A stretch of DNA of 64,000 nt, from the NCBI GenBank assembly GCA_963575745.1, contig CAUYUJ010008557.1, forward strand, positions 557,636-621,635, in the 5' to 3' direction. A model generated the notes under the pieces. That model searched no databases. It worked only from the letters and a program-made list of their open reading frames with translations, and had not been told where the DNA came from. Source of the stretch: Prorocentrum cordatum (taxonomy: Eukaryota; Sar; Dinophyceae; Prorocentrales; Prorocentraceae). A program made the translations under genes and the position numbers. Below, piece after piece: positions 10,126-21,559 of the stretch; within the stretch, counting starts at the first letter, position 1, and each line of letters opens with the position of its first letter.

Positions 10126-10910
10126 TCAGGGAAAGGATGGGCGGATTTCGATTCCTACCAACTCTGAATGATTAACCAGGCTGTCCGATACGATGGGGCG
10201 CATTGCCTCCGCGGTCACCTCGGCCCGCCCAGCCTGCTTCAAATCCTTCATCTTGCGCAAGCCCGCGCGCGTGAGATGCGGGCTGATTTTGGGGTGCTCG
10301 GCCAACCATTTCTTGACGCAGTCCTTGCGCTCGACGAGCAGGTCCACCGACCTGTCCACTGCCTCCCGGTTGAACTCCTCGATCGTTTTCTGGCGTAGGG
10401 CGGCGGCCGCGCCTGCAGCAGCTGAGTCCGCATTCGCTTCGGCAGCCGTCGGCGGCGACGCCGGGCCCGCGTGAGCTCGCGCCATTCTACCCCGATGGCA
10501 GCTCGAACCGCTTGCGGCAGAGGTTTCTCCTCGCATTGAAATCCAAGCTCCTCGGGGGGCTTCCTGGTCCAAACGAGCGCCGGAGAATTGTGGTAGGCGC
10601 CCTTGACAGCTTGCCGAACGATCTGGTCTGGTGGGACCTGCGATGCAACGCTTGCCTCGTTGGAGTAGGTGTCATCAGGGCGGAGCCCCCCCCTTGGAAC
10701 TGGCCTCTCCCCTGCAGCGGCTTCCGCCAGGGGCTCGGGCAGCGCGGCGTCGGCGGCGCCCTCGCCCACGCCCGTCGCTTCCCCCTCGCCAGACATTGCT
10801 TCTGCGAGTGCATCCTCGTCCTGCTCGCCGCCATGACCCCGCTGGGGACAGCACGGGCGCAGCATCCTCTTTCTTTTCTGGAGGGTCCGAGAAGATATCG
10901 ACGGTGTCAA
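10126..10910 (-). CDS. Hypothetical minus-strand exon-like region
   Basis: Two overlapping minus-strand frames carry plausible protein: SNEASVASQVPPDQIVRQAV and following residues (about 10,500-10,660), then TIEEFNREAVDRSVDLLVER and KKWLAEHPKISPHLTRAG, ending with a stop at 10126. The switch between frames near 10,450 would need an intron or a frameshift. No known domain is recognised. The region between 9900 and 10,120 is a pyrimidine tract without coding potential. Confidence 0.35.
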
Positions 10911-10919
10911 CGAGGGTCT

Positions 10920-11894
10920 CCTCTGTGAGCTTCTCCGCAGCCTTGGCGGCCTTGCTCGCCTTCCCGCCCTTGGCCTTCGGGCCCCTTCGCTTCTGCTGGG
11001 CCTCGTTCACCGAGTCCGCTGTCTGGGATTTCTTGCCGCACTTATTGGCCTTGCCGTTGCCCCCCCCCCCCCTTGCCGTTGCCCTTCCTTATGCCCATCT
11101 TCCCCCCGCCGCCGTCGCCGGCCACCCCCTGCTCTTTCTTGGCGCTGGAAACGTACAGCGCTGCCCCGCTCATTGGGCACTTCATCAGCTAGATCGGAAT
11201 GTCCGAGTCGCGTTTGGTCTTGAGGACCCAGTCGCAGCTTTGGTACCAAGCCATCTTCGCCCTCGCTGACGCCCGGGCGCACCGGCCTCAGCGCCTCCTG
11301 CAAAATGACGTCGAGATGCTCCTTCGGGATCGCGTCGGCGAGCTGGGTGACTGACGCGAACAGGTCGTAGTCGATGGGCAGCATGTCTTCTATGCTCAAC
11401 GATGCATTGCCCATGTCGCACTCTTCTTCTGCGAGCTGCTCGTAGATCCCGATCTGCTTTCGCGGGGCCATCACCCCTACGAAATTATTTGTCTTGAAAT
11501 GCATTGGCCAGTTCCTGAGCGACGACCTGCGGGTCTCCACGAGCCACCTCCAATACGTATTCCTGTAAGTGATGTTCCCTTTCGTTGGAACGCTTCTGGC
11601 CGCGATGCCCTTGGCCTTGCAATGCTTCGCCCAGTCGATCTCCGACTCCTTGGCGTAATCGTATTTTCCGAGGAAGGACGTCTGAGCTCCAGAATGGAGC
11701 TCGTCGTGAATCTCCATCAGATACTCCAGATATGAACTTTGGCGAACGCCCGTGGAAAACCTTGGCGGCCAAACCGTTCTGGAGCGTTTTCTTGACATGC
11801 CCATCCCCTTGCCTGCGACGGTGCGCCTCGTAGACCGCCTCCGTCGTAGTGGCGCGGCTAAGGGGCATCGTCCGGCGGTCGGTTTCGCCAGCAA
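10920..11894 (-). CDS. Hypothetical minus-strand exon-like region with Lys-rich tail
   Basis: The minus frame beginning near 11,894 reads SSYLEYLMEIHDELHSGAQT, KYDYAKESEIDWAKHCKAKG, NITYRNTYWRWLVETRRSSL and EEECDMGNASLSIEDMLPID, all with normal composition and many Trp/Tyr. After about 11,250 this frame degenerates, and a different frame at 10,840-11,010 reads QQKRRGPKAKGGKASKAAKA, a basic segment that could be a nuclear-localisation or DNA-contact tail. The family is unknown. The mixture of good protein and frame switches fits a spliced gene or a decayed element. Confidence 0.4.
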
Positions 11895-12339
11895 CCATCG
11901 TGTCCTGTTTGGACGGGATCGCCCACGCTTCCCCTCTGGTGCTTTCCATCAAGCCCTGCTTCAAGAGCCTCTGGACAAGGTTCTCGCGGTGGGCAGCGAA
12001 GTTCCTGTTGTTCAGCTTGCGGCGGAAGAACGCCTGCTGCGAGTTGCGCTGCGCGTCGAAGGGAGCGAGCCTGCAATTGGGGTTGCCAGGGTCAAGAAGG
12101 TAATCCTAGAACGCAGCGTCTCGGAGTTCGTTGCCAGAGAACCCCGGGCAAGCTTCTCCAAGCGACTGCCCCACAAAACGCTTGTCTGCTGCACTCTCTC
12201 TTCTGCCTCCTGCGCAAGACGGTGCGACGATCATTGCGCGGCAACCCTTCGGGGGAATTGCGGAGTCGCTCGGCCAACTTGCGCAGGCGAAATTCTCAAG
12301 GCCTGAGACAAATCGGGTCAAAACGGCGAAGGACGGATG

Positions 12340-12760
12340 GGGGTTAGGAGAGCTACCTTGCGCGTTTTGTTTCCTCCTCCCCTTGCGCCCTCGCCTCCCC
12401 CCCCGCCCCCCCCGCGTCGGGCGGGGAAAACAATGGGCTTGGGGGCCCTAGGGGCCTGGGGGGCTTCCTCGGGGGCCTCCTCCTCTTCGTCTTGTCGGGC
12501 GCCGGCTGCCGCCCGCGCGCCCGGCAGCCTGGGGGCCCCCCAGCCAGCCCCGGCGGTTGAGGGGGGGGGGGGTCGAGGAGGTGAACGGCGGCAGCGGCGG
12601 CAGCGGGGGAGGAGCAAGAGGAGGGGCGGAGCGGGGAAGAGGAGCAGCAGGCGAACCAGTAGTCAGAGGAGCATGGGACATGGGGATAGGGGAGAGGAGG
12701 GAGAAGATGGTGACAGCGAAAAGGCGGAGATGGGGGTGGCGAAGGAGGAGCAGATGAACC
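12340..12760. repeat. GC-rich simple-sequence spacer
   Basis: C-rich, GGGGGCC-rich and GGCAGCGGC-rich low-complexity DNA separating the exon-like islands. Frames here are Pro-, Arg- or Gly-rich and are not supported as genes. Confidence 0.7.
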
Positions 12761-12923
12761 ATGTTTTTTTTGTTGCGCGCCTTGCGTCTGCCCCTCGTAT
12801 GCTGCGTTTCTGACAGGCGGAAAAATCCGCAGCTCCCCGATCGCTGCCCCTCCTCTTCGGCGAACGAATGGCGCTTGGGCCTGCGCCGGCGGGCCGGCGG
12901 AGAAACGACGCTGCTTTTTCATT

Positions 12924-14532
12924 TCAATTCTTGGGGGCTCTCGTAGGAGAATCAGTCGGGCACGCGAAGGGAGCGGGGCTGGCGGGCGGAGTGGCCATAG
13001 TGCCAGCGGGTCTAGCAACTGCTTCAGTGCCAGAGATTGGCGCCGCCCCTGGCTCCGTGAACAAAACGCACCAAACCATGTTCAGTCCGATCTGATTGCA
13101 GGTCATGTTGTTGCCTGCCTGTTTGAGAAAATCAGAGCGCTCTCGTCGAAAACAACGTCTTGGCCCATCGAGCGATGCAACTTCCCCATGCATCTTCGAA
13201 ATCGGGCCCGCTGGGAAGCCCTGGAGAAGTAGAAGCTCCTTTGGCGCCAGCCATCTGAATAACCTGATGCCGTAGATCACTTGAACGTTCCGGATGATCG
13301 TTGGAGCAGCAGTGGCCCACCCCATCGAAGTATGCGCGTAGGCGCTTTGGCCCAAATCAACGCATGCATCAGCACCAGAACATATCATCTCGCACTTCAC
13401 AGCGCTCATGAGCTCCCATAGTGTCATGCTCTCCGTGAACTCAGACTTCGGCTTGAGGGCTTCCATCTTGCGCAGCAGAGTGCCGTCGCCCCAGAGCTGC
13501 TGGGCCCAAGGCATGCCGCTGTGTCTCATCTCGTCGAGCCCGCAGGCGAATCCACTGCCACGCAGCGATAAAGGCCGTTTCCGAGCCCGCGCCAACTCCC
13601 GGTCCAGCTCCCGGCAGTTATTGAGAAGGTCTGCGCGCCACGACGTGGCCAGTTCTCCTCGGAACGCACCCGAGAATCTACCCCAATCCATTCCACCGAC
13701 AACTCTTCTTGTGTGAACCCCAATTAGTATCCTTCGAGAACGTCGATGGTGCCACCATTGATCTGTAAGGTTGCAAACAACGGCTTGCGTGGCGTATCTT
13801 GCAGCCGGGCATCCAAGAGCAAGCGACGGCGGGAACCGCCGTGCATTCTCGTCGATGAATACGTCTTCCTCGAGCTGCCACCGCATTGCTGCCCAGCGCG
13901 TAGTTGCCATCGCATCTTGGCCCTCAACCCCTTCGCTGGCGCCCTGGCTTGACCAATCGGGGCAAGGCGCACCGGCGACCGCGCAAGTCGCTGAGCAGAG
14001 CGTGCAAGAATAGCTGCTGCGGGGCCCACGCCAAACTCCCTTTCGCAAAATAGAGCTCCCAGCAACGATCGCTTCGGCATATTGTTCCAGAGACCACCGA
14101 GAACGCGCGTCCAAGGACGAATTCCAAAAAATCATCTATATAGTAGAGAATGCACGTTGGGCATGTCGGTAGCAGAGCCAACTCTCGTCTACATTCTTGA
14201 TCCCACTCTATTTCAAAATGAGTGCGCCCTGGAGCTCCAGTGCCCAAATATTGCACAATTGCGCGCAGGGCCGTCTCCGGAGCTCCGACGCCTGAGGACG
14301 CAGCTGACAACGCAAATTTTAGAAGTGTTCCAGACAACATGTGCTTCACATGTTCGACTGTGCTGCGAGTCGCCCAGGCTGAAAACTGAACCGCATGATC
14401 CACAACATTGAAGAGGCTCGCCAAATAACCAACTCGAGAATGTGGCGGCACCGAATGATGGATGCATCGACAAAATGCCCTCGCGCTGATCGCTGGTAAG
14501 AGTAGCCGCGGCACCTGTGGTGGCACTTGCAA
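12924..14532 (-). pseudogene. Cytosine-C5 DNA methyltransferase with one apparent frameshift
   Basis: Predicted to methylate cytosine in DNA using S-adenosylmethionine. Reading down the minus strand, the first frame (14532 to about 14,115) has a motif I-like SSGVGAPETALRAI and the acidic FEIEWDQECRREL plus YIDDF of motifs II-III. The second frame (14135-12924) has the catalytic Pro-Cys loop GAPCPDWSSQG (motif IV), FIDENARRF (ENV-like motif VI), an Arg-rich RRSRRILIGV (motif VIII), RWLAPKELLLLQGFP (motif IX) and QAGNNMTCNQIGLN (motif X). All are in canonical order, with a target-recognition stretch between VIII and IX. The two frames meet at a run of six T (minus strand) coding DDF; five T would keep the frame. 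The open region covers about 530 codons, and the true start is not determinable. It is either a one-base assembly error in a live gene or a recent pseudogene. I recall cytosine methyltransferases carried by retrotransposons in dinoflagellates, but no flanking element is visible. Confidence 0.72.
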
Positions 14533-14869
14533 ACGCGCGCGCGATAACCTATAACGTCATGAACGAATCAGATGGAATAAATCTATCGCGCCATTGGGCG
14601 AAATGCCCGATCAAACTCGAGCCAAAACATGACGGGTGCATATCTGGAAGCAAAACATTGAAGTGACCGAATGACCCGCACAACCAAGCACTGGCTACAG
14701 TTCGGCGCGACATGCGCCTGCAAGATGCAGTCGGTGAGGTCGGAGCGACGCTTTCTGCGCTGGCCAGAAGCACTGACGGCGCCAGGCGTCGCGCCACGAG
14801 CCCTCCAGGAGCCCTTCTGAGAGGCGCCCCGTTGGCGGGTTTCGCGCAACGGGCCGCCCGGGAGACATC

Positions 14870-15990
14870 TGCGTTGCTAGGTTTCCTGCAGCGGGCTCTC
14901 CTGTGGGCCCCCCTGTTGATTGTTCTCCTGCAGCGGCGCCGCATGCAGACCCCGCGTTGACGGTTTTCCTGCAGCGGGGCGTTTCGGGCCCCCCCGCCGT
15001 TGATCTGTTTCTGGCAACGGGCGCTCCTGGATACCACTCCGTTGATGGGTCTCCTGCAACTGCACCCCGCCATCTCCCCCTGGAGGGCATCCGTTGATAT
15101 GTTTACTGCAACGGGGCGTCTCGGGCCCCGCTCTCCGTTGACAGATGTTCTGCAGCGGGCGGCCCAATGCGCGCTGCGTCGAACTGTTTCCTGAAACAAG
15201 CGCCCCTGGGACGCGACCCTGTGGGCGCGTTTCCTGCAGCGGGCCCCGCGGGCGCACGCGGCGTTGAGAGGTTTCCTGCAGCAGGCCCTCCAAGAGCTCA
15301 CATCGTTGATGAATTTCCTGAAACGGCATCTTAGAATATGATGCATGTTATTCTATTTCGCGCAACACTACAATATCGAAGTCATGTAATTGATGCGTTC
15401 CCTTCAATGTACCATCCAGGCGTTATTCTCGTCGCTTAGTTTCTTGCAACAGGCGCCCTATAAGCCCATCCCGTTAACCCATTTCCTGCTACATGCCGCA
15501 CGCAGAGGTCTGCCGTTGATCGATTTCCTGCAACGGGCCCTCATGAAGGCCGCCACGTTGAGAAGTTTCCTGCAGCAGGGGGCAATGATGCGCTCGCCCC
15601 GTTCATAGGTTTCTTGCAACGGACCCACCTGGAGACGTCCCCGCTCATGGTTTTCCTGCAACATGCACGCTTGATAAGACATCCCGTTGATAGATGTCTT
15701 GCAGCGCGCCCATTGGAGCGATCCCCTGTTGATAGGTTTCCTGCAACGGGCTCTCCGTGAGCCACTCGCGTTGATGGGTTGCTTGCAACGGGCCCTCCAT
15801 GGGCCACTCCCGTCGATGAGCTTCCTGCAACGGGCCCTCCTGAGGACCTCCTGTTGATGGATTTCCTGCAACGCGCCGCCCGCGAGCGCGCGTCGTTGGG
15901 GTTTGTGCAGCGGGCCCTTGTGGATGAGCTCCAGTTGATCGGTTTCCTGCAACAGACCCGCTGGCAGGTCCCAGCGTTGAAGCGCGTTGA
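14870..15990. repeat. 42-bp minisatellite, two blocks
   Basis: Tandem array with a 42-bp unit of the form GTTGATGGGTTTCCTGCAAC followed by GGGCCCTCC and a variable stretch. It forms blocks 14,870-15,330 and 15,430-15,990, separated by about 100 bp of unrelated DNA. Because 42 is a multiple of three, minus-strand frames encode a 14-residue repeat (RARCRKPIN...). Units differ at many positions, so the array is old. It lies directly upstream of the methyltransferase on the minus strand. Confidence 0.88.
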
Positions 15991-16039
15991 GCAACCCGCC
16001 TCTGGAGAGGACTGAGCGCCAGAGGGCGTCCTGCAACGG

Positions 16040-16540
16040 TGTCCGGAGGTGAAGCGCGCGAATCGCATGATCAAACTTAGAAACGAACGAACAAGAACAC
16101 GAACCATACTATGAATGATAAGGCTGATATTCATGGTGATACCTCCCCTTGCCCGAATGGTGCAATGATGAGATGATGCTGATATTGTTGACTAGTCTTT
16201 TATTGTTGCAATCTTATTTCTGAATTTGACTTGGCCTACTGTATCCTAGCCAGTATATGGTCAATGACCAAAAGCAAAGCACTACTACTTTAGAAGTGGT
16301 TTGATTGTCTGAGCGCTGCTGCAGAGACGTGCTGCGAGAGTCACTGCGAGATGCTATCATTGGCAACGTAACCTGAAATATGTTTGCACATGCTTCAAAT
16401 TATCCTGCAAGTTTTCGCTGCAATTCCGGGTGAAACGCTTTGTCCTGCATGGATGCTCGCTGTCGCAACGCGTGCAACCGCAAGCGCAATCGAGCTGCGG
16501 TAGAAACTTGGATCTACGGGCATGGGGTCAGCAACCACTG
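16040..16540. other. Lower-GC spacer without a gene
   Basis: Comparatively AT-rich, apparently single-copy DNA between the minisatellite and the next exon-like island. No frame with plausible protein was seen on either strand. Confidence 0.5.
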
Positions 16541-16552
16541 GCGCATTCCATA

Positions 16553-17290
16553 TTATGCTGCTGCTCCACCATCCACATGCGCAAGATGCGCCTCCATGGC
16601 GAGGTCGAACGCATGTCCTCCGAGCTCGAGAGCTTCCTCAGATTGGTCCATGCGCCTGAGTACTGCTAGCAAAGTTGCACCCACATCTAGCACATCGTCT
16701 TTCGTCCATTGAGAGCATCTCCTGAACCGTGATGGCACGAGCATCGCCGCCATTACTTTTCCACGTTCTTCTCCTGGTACGAAGTGATGATGAATGCCCG
16801 AAGAAAGTTGCTTGCATTTCTTGAACCATCCCTCTGTCACAACGAGTTCTCGAAGGCCGCCGTCGAACCCTCTTGCTACGCTCTTCTTGTATGCAGGGTG
16901 CCAGAACTCCACCTTGCACTGAGAATTGAACGTCGCAATCACAAAGCCCTTCTGCGTTGCTCACGACAGATTCTCACATGCATTTGGTTTGAATTCCTCG
17001 GGGCTCTTTGACTTGTTTGGCTGCGTTGTCTGCAGAATTGCCCAGTGGGGAGATCCCCAATGCATTAAACCCTTCTTTGTAGTCGGTGATGCCTGGATAG
17101 CAGCGACGCCGCCGGTCGCCCCCCATGCCTGTGACGCCGCTTTCTGGCCCAGATACTCCACGCGCCCTCAGAACCGAAACGCTCTCGTTTATAACCGAGT
17201 GTAGCCCCGCTGACGTCTCGTCATTTCCATTTTGAACTTGGCAAATCAAATCTGGTAATAATATCTTACTCAGCGGCCCATCGGTCGGAA
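16553..17290 (-). CDS. Hypothetical minus-strand exon-like islands
   Basis: Two minus-strand frames have ordinary protein composition. One, 16942 down to 16553, reads TFNSQCKVEFWHPAYKKSVA and GWFKKCKQLSSGIHHHFVPG, then DDVLDVGATLLAVLRRMDQ. The other, about 17,280 down to 16,974, reads SVINESVSVLRARGVSGPES and GITDYKEGFNALGISPLGNS. They are in different frames with a short gap, as exons of one gene would be. No domain was recognised. Confidence 0.3.
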
Positions 17291-17399
17291 TATTTCTCGC
17301 CGTCGCACTGGCGCTGCCTCGTTCGATCGCAGCGCCGCGCTGCAGCAGCGCGCCAGAGCCCAAGTGACTACGGCGATCGCGATGGCGGATGGCGCGACA

Positions 17400-17640
17400 A
17401 CAGTCCATGGCGCTTCTTGCCCTGCGCGCCAAGCGGCCGGCGCGTCGCCGATGGGCGAAGGGGGGCAACGACGAGGGGGGGGGGCTGGCGAGGGAAGGAG
17501 GGATAGCGAGGGCGGGGCGGCGAGGGAAAGAGAAGAGGAGGAGGGGCGGGGACGGGGGAGGAGGAGGAGGGGGAGGAGGAAGACGCATAGGCCCCCCAGT
17601 CTAGCAAAGCGCGAGCCTGAGAGGGGAGGGGGCGGAGGGG
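17400..17640. repeat. GGGGAGG purine-rich spacer
   Basis: Degenerate G/A-rich tract (GGCGAGGG, GGAGGAGGAGGGGGAGG). Not coding. Confidence 0.75.
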
Positions 17641-17825
17641 GAGGTGGATGGAAATCGAAGGACGTCGTTCTCACTCGCAAGCTTATGTCCGACAGTCCGA
17701 CCTGCTTTCGCTGCGCTGAGCAGCGCCAGAAGGGCGCGCGCATGCGCGCGGAGCAACGCGGGCTATCCCGCGCGCCCGTCTGCCGCTGACAGGGCCGCCC
17801 GAGATCAGCGGTTTAAAAGCGCTAC

Positions 17826-18609
17826 TCAACTACTGAACCTGACTTTCGCATGCCTCGACGCCATCGACCTCCACGTTCGACATTCCCCGCCTGGCACCTC
17901 GTGTGCCCGCTGAACGCAGGAAGGGGCAGGTGGAGAATTTGGCTTGGGCTCTGAGCTTGACTCAGACTCACAATAGTCAGAAACAGACTCGCATGCGTCC
18001 GACCGCGCGACGTGCAAGCGCTTGTCCTCTTGCTTATTCCACCGGCTCCCGTCGCGGCGCGGAAACTTGCCCTCCGCCAGCCGCCGCAAGCACTGTTGAC
18101 GATACTTTGTACGGGTGGAACTGCACTTGTCCTTGAGGGGCTTCGCGCGAGCCCGGCAGGTCCACGCGCCGCAGGCTGTGCGTGGCAAGACGCCGCTGCG
18201 GTTGATCAGCTTGTGGGTCACATGCGGGAAGCCCATCTGGCGGTGAACGATCGGGCGGTTGATGTAAAATCGCCTCATGAGCATCGGTCCAGGCTGGATC
18301 AACGACCTGAACTTCTCCGGACCGCAGGGCTGGCATGTTTGACCCGTAACCTGGCGGAGGGTTTGGTTCCGACAAATTGCCTGGGCCGTCGTTCACCAGG
18401 CGGCGTGGCCTGGGAGACCTGCCGCGCATGCGCATGTCGCACCAGCGTCTGATGAGAGCTGGTGCGCTAACGCGATTGAAGCCAGAAAACCCATGTAAAC
18501 CAAACAGCCACATACATGTCATATTCAAGTCGTTTTCACCTGCGGCGGAGGCCTTGGATAAGGAAACGTTGGACAAGGAATCCAAGATCTCGCTCGCCAT
18601 AAGAAACAA
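17826..18609 (-). CDS. Hypothetical minus-strand exon-like region
   Basis: Minus-strand frame 18302-17826 reads QPGPMLMRRFYINRPIVHRQ, THKLINRSGVLPRTACGAWT and EDKRLHVARSDACESVSDYC, which looks like protein rather than repeat. An overlapping frame, 18609-18034, starts MFLMASEILDSLSNVSLSKA and could be the preceding exon. Neither matches a family known to me. Confidence 0.3.
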
Positions 18610-19009
18610 ATGACAAGTAGACGCACTGTGAAATTCGCGGCCGCTAGGGGAACGCTCCTATGACATGGCGCCCAGGAGGTTCCCAGACGTAAGAACATGC
18701 CTACACCTCTACACCTACACATGTGAGGATTCCTTCAGGGAAACGCCTTCTACTCCCGGCCCCCCCCCCCCTTCGTCATTCCCTTTCCTCGGGCCGGCCG
18801 GGGCAAGGCAGGGGGCGGGGGCGCCTCCTGGTGTCTTTTGCTCTAGAGGCGGCCTCGCCTCGCCGACGAGCAAGCCTCCCTGTGGGCGAGTTCGACTCCT
18901 GTCGAGTCGCGTTCCGCCCTCTGGCGGCTGACCCGCGCGCTCGATTCGGCGGAAGCGCAACGGCGAGGAGGTACGGTGAGGATATCGGGTTGGATGAATG
19001 AGATAGGAG

Positions 19010-19068
19010 AGGAAGGAGGGAGGGGGGGGACTACGAGAGAGGGGGGGGGGGGGAAATGACGAGGTCGA

Positions 19069-19114
<46 letters not shown>

Positions 19115-19165
19115 GGGGGGGGGGGGGGGGGGTGGGGGGGGGGGGGGGCGGGGGGGGGGGGCAGC
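19010..19165. repeat. Long poly-G tract
   Basis: From about 19,067 to 19,161 the plus strand is almost only G (with isolated T or C), after a GGAGG-rich lead-in. It could form G-quadruplexes, and the length is likely to be inaccurate in any assembly. No coding meaning is attached to the Gly- or Pro-rich frames. Confidence 0.9.
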
Positions 19166-19224
19166 TCGGGTGGCCCCTCTGGGGAAGACGGGAAAAAGTC
19201 AGAGACTTCATTGCCCTTTACCAT

Positions 19225-19530
19225 TCAGTTGCACAGCTGGCACATAAGTCCCGGGCATTCAAGGGCGCTGGGCCGCGCGGGAGCCTCTGGTTTGGCGCGC
19301 GCTCCAAGATCGAAAGATACCGCGGCCTCAAGCAACGTCCGTTTGCAAGAATCGTGGTAGCTCAAATCGCATGCTGGGCGCGACTTCGTGCCTGAGTCAT
19401 TCTCGCGCGCGCAGCGCATTCCGCCTCCAACCCAGGCGAAACCTCTGCTCGTGCACAGCTGCCACATGCGCATGATGCGCAACACATTGGGAGGGCATTC
19501 CTCTGTCAGAACTGGCTTAGCTTGTAACAT
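19225..19530 (-). CDS. Hypothetical minus-strand Cys-containing exon-like stretch
   Basis: The 101-codon frame reads VLTEECPPNVLRIMRMWQLC, then CDLSYHDSCKRTLLEAAVSF and a C-terminal ECPGLMCQLCN. The Cys spacing is suggestive but matches no zinc-finger consensus I can name. Low confidence that it is coding. Confidence 0.22.
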   Translation of the reverse strand: MLQAKPVLTEECPPNVLRIMRMWQLCTSRGFAWVGGGMRCARENDSGTKSRPACDLSYHDSCKRTLLEAAVSFDLGARAKPEAPARPSALECPGLMCQLCN

Positions 19531-19769
19531 CTGGCGTCCTGCAGCCGGCAGTATATTTGTGGTGAGAGGGCTGCTGAAATCCTCTGCTGGGCTGATGCTT
19601 ATGGGGGAAAATGATTATGTTGCGATCTTTCTAGCAAAACTCGCTACGCGCCCTCGAGCGTGGGCTGAGCGCTTGCTCCGGCTCTCACCCTCGCTGCGCG
19701 GGGGAAATGCACCGGGCCGACTGTCTGGCGCCGGCTTTCTGGGGGGCGCGCGCAAGGATGAGAAGTTGG

Positions 19770-20100
19770 ACGGACGAAGGAGGCGGAGAGGGGGGGGCGA
19801 GTTGAGGAGAGGAGGAGGAGGGAGGAGGAGGAGGGGAGGAGGAGGAGGAGGAGGAGGAGGAGGAGGAGAGGCACGAAGAGGAGGAGGAGGGAGGACAAGG
19901 AGGGGGGCTCCTGGCTTCCCCTCCTTTTTCCCTCCTCCTCCTCCTCCTCCTCCCTCCCTCCTCCCTCCCCTCCCTCCCGCGCCCCCCCCCCTCCCCTCCT
20001 CCTCCTCCTCCCTCCTCCTCCCCCCCCCCCCTCCTCCCCCCCCTCCCTCCTCCCCCCCCCACCCCCCCCCTCGCATTCTCCCCCTCCTCCTCCTCGCGGC
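19770..20100. repeat. GAGG tract adjoining CTCC tract
   Basis: Purine-rich plus strand (19,780-19,905) switches to pyrimidine-rich (19,915-20,095), giving two halves that can pair. Separates exon-like islands; no gene. Confidence 0.8.
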
Positions 20101-20289
20101 CCCCAGAGAGCAGGATAGATAGGCAGCCCTCCATGCGACGATTTCGAACGACTCTTTTATTCTGGACACCGGCTGCTCCAGCGCGGCATCGACTGTCTCT
20201 TCTGCGTCTCCCCCAGGGCCCCTCGGGCCCCCCTCGCGACGCTGGAGTCCCGGGGCCCCGACTGCGTCAGCGTGCGCAGCAGCTGATGA

Positions 20290-20715
20290 TCATTCATCCT
20301 CGTCCTCCTTCCCCAGACCGTCATCGAAAATCGAGCCATCGCCCATTTTAGCTTTCTGCACGCGTGCTTCCATAGAGTTGTGAGAGGTCGCGACAGCTAA
20401 ACCTGGGCCCCCGAAGACGTCGTCACCGTGGTCGTCGGCTACGCCTGGACCGCCTGGGCCCCCGTCGCCGGGGCTGTCGCCGGGGTCGGAGTCGGCGTCG
20501 TTTGCGTTGCCGTCGTCGTGGTCGCCCTGGGAGTCCTTGTCGTCATCGTCGAATTCGTCTATGAGACCCGGGTGGGGAACTCGTTTCTTCTTACTCTTAC
20601 GTTTGGCCCGCTTGAATCGCAACGTCGCCCATTCTTCCCTTTCTCCGAAGAGGGCGCTGCCGCTGGGCCCAAGAGCATCGAGAAACCGTGATCCACGCAG
20701 CGCAAGCGAGCTCAC
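20290..20715 (-). CDS. Hypothetical acidic protein, C-terminal exon-like stretch
   Basis: The minus frame reads LRGSRFLDALGPSGSALFGE, a basic RFKRAKRKSKKKRVPHPG segment that resembles a nuclear-localisation signal, then an Asp/Gly-rich linker and ARVQKAKMGDGSIFDDGLG, ending EDEDE before the stop at 20290. The ordinary ends around a low-complexity middle support coding. No domain was recognised. Confidence 0.35.
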   Translation of the reverse strand: MSSLALRGSRFLDALGPSGSALFGEREEWATLRFKRAKRKSKKKRVPHPGLIDEFDDDDKDSQGDHDDGNANDADSDPGDSPGDGGPGGPGVADDHGDDVFGGPGLAVATSHNSMEARVQKAKMGDGSIFDDGLGKEDEDE

Positions 20716-20974
20716 CTTGCCTCCCTTCCTGGATAAGCTTTCGGGAAGTCGTGATCTCGCTCGGCTCGATAAGCTCGCGTCGCGTCGTTGTCTGATCGCG
20801 CTTGACCAGGTGGAGAGTGCGTCCGTGCTTGCCGAAACACCTCCACCCCTCGCGCATCCCCTGGGCCCCGAGGCAGAGCGCAGATCTGAAGCCTCTCATC
20901 TCATCGCAGCCTCCGCCCAGAGCCTGACCAACTGCGAGCGCAGCGATCTGTCGATCTCCTGCCGGGGCGGCTCG

Positions 20975-21120
20975 GGAGCGGGAGGCGTCGGGGGCAGCGG
21001 GCGTCGACGAGGGCGAGGAGGGGGCGGCGGGGGGGGGGGGGGGGGGGGGCGAGGGCGGAGCGAGGAAGAGGGGGGGGGGTCGGGGGAGGGGCAGGGGAGG
21101 GGCAGAGACAAGGGGCCAAG
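20975..21120. repeat. G-rich low-complexity tract
   Basis: GGGCGGCGGGGGG-type tract with a run of about 20 G near 21,030, then GGGGAGGGGC repeats. Not coding. Confidence 0.75.
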
Positions 21121-21559
21121 GCAAGCGATCATCCTGTCTCGCTCCCACTGCCCCTCAAACCTCACAGCGCGCTCCTCGTCCGGTGGAGGGCTCTCGTCTC
21201 AAGGGCCAGGTAGAGGGGGTGGATGAAAACCAAACTGCCCCCCTCCGTCGCCAGCGCTTCAGGGGCATGCCCATCGTCGACGAGAGCCGCGCTCGATGGC
21301 GGCGCAGCCGATGGGGCCGCGTCGTCCAGTGCCAGATGAAGACTTGGCGGCGCGTCTCCGCCGCGGCGAGGTCGTCGACGTTGAAGCGGGATGCGTCGCC
21401 CGTGACTTCCTGCCCCCCCCTCGTCGCGCTGCACGGCGTGCTCCGCGAGGTTGAAGGATGAATCCTGGATGGTAGACCATTCCGGAGCACCGTGCCGTCC
21501 GCCAGTCGCCGCCGCCTGCAAGCGATGCAGGAAAGTATATTTGATGGCCCTCGATCCGA

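Noticed and set aside
14870-15990. CRISPR-like alternation of conserved and variable 20-base halves
   Set aside because: Unit is 42 bp with diverged 'repeats' and 'spacers' of uneven similarity, no Cas genes, and the setting is eukaryotic; it is a minisatellite.
19067-19161. Poly-G tract as a biological G-quadruplex element
   Set aside because: Possible, but homopolymer length is the least reliable part of an assembly, and there is no adjacent promoter or telomeric repeat to support a role.
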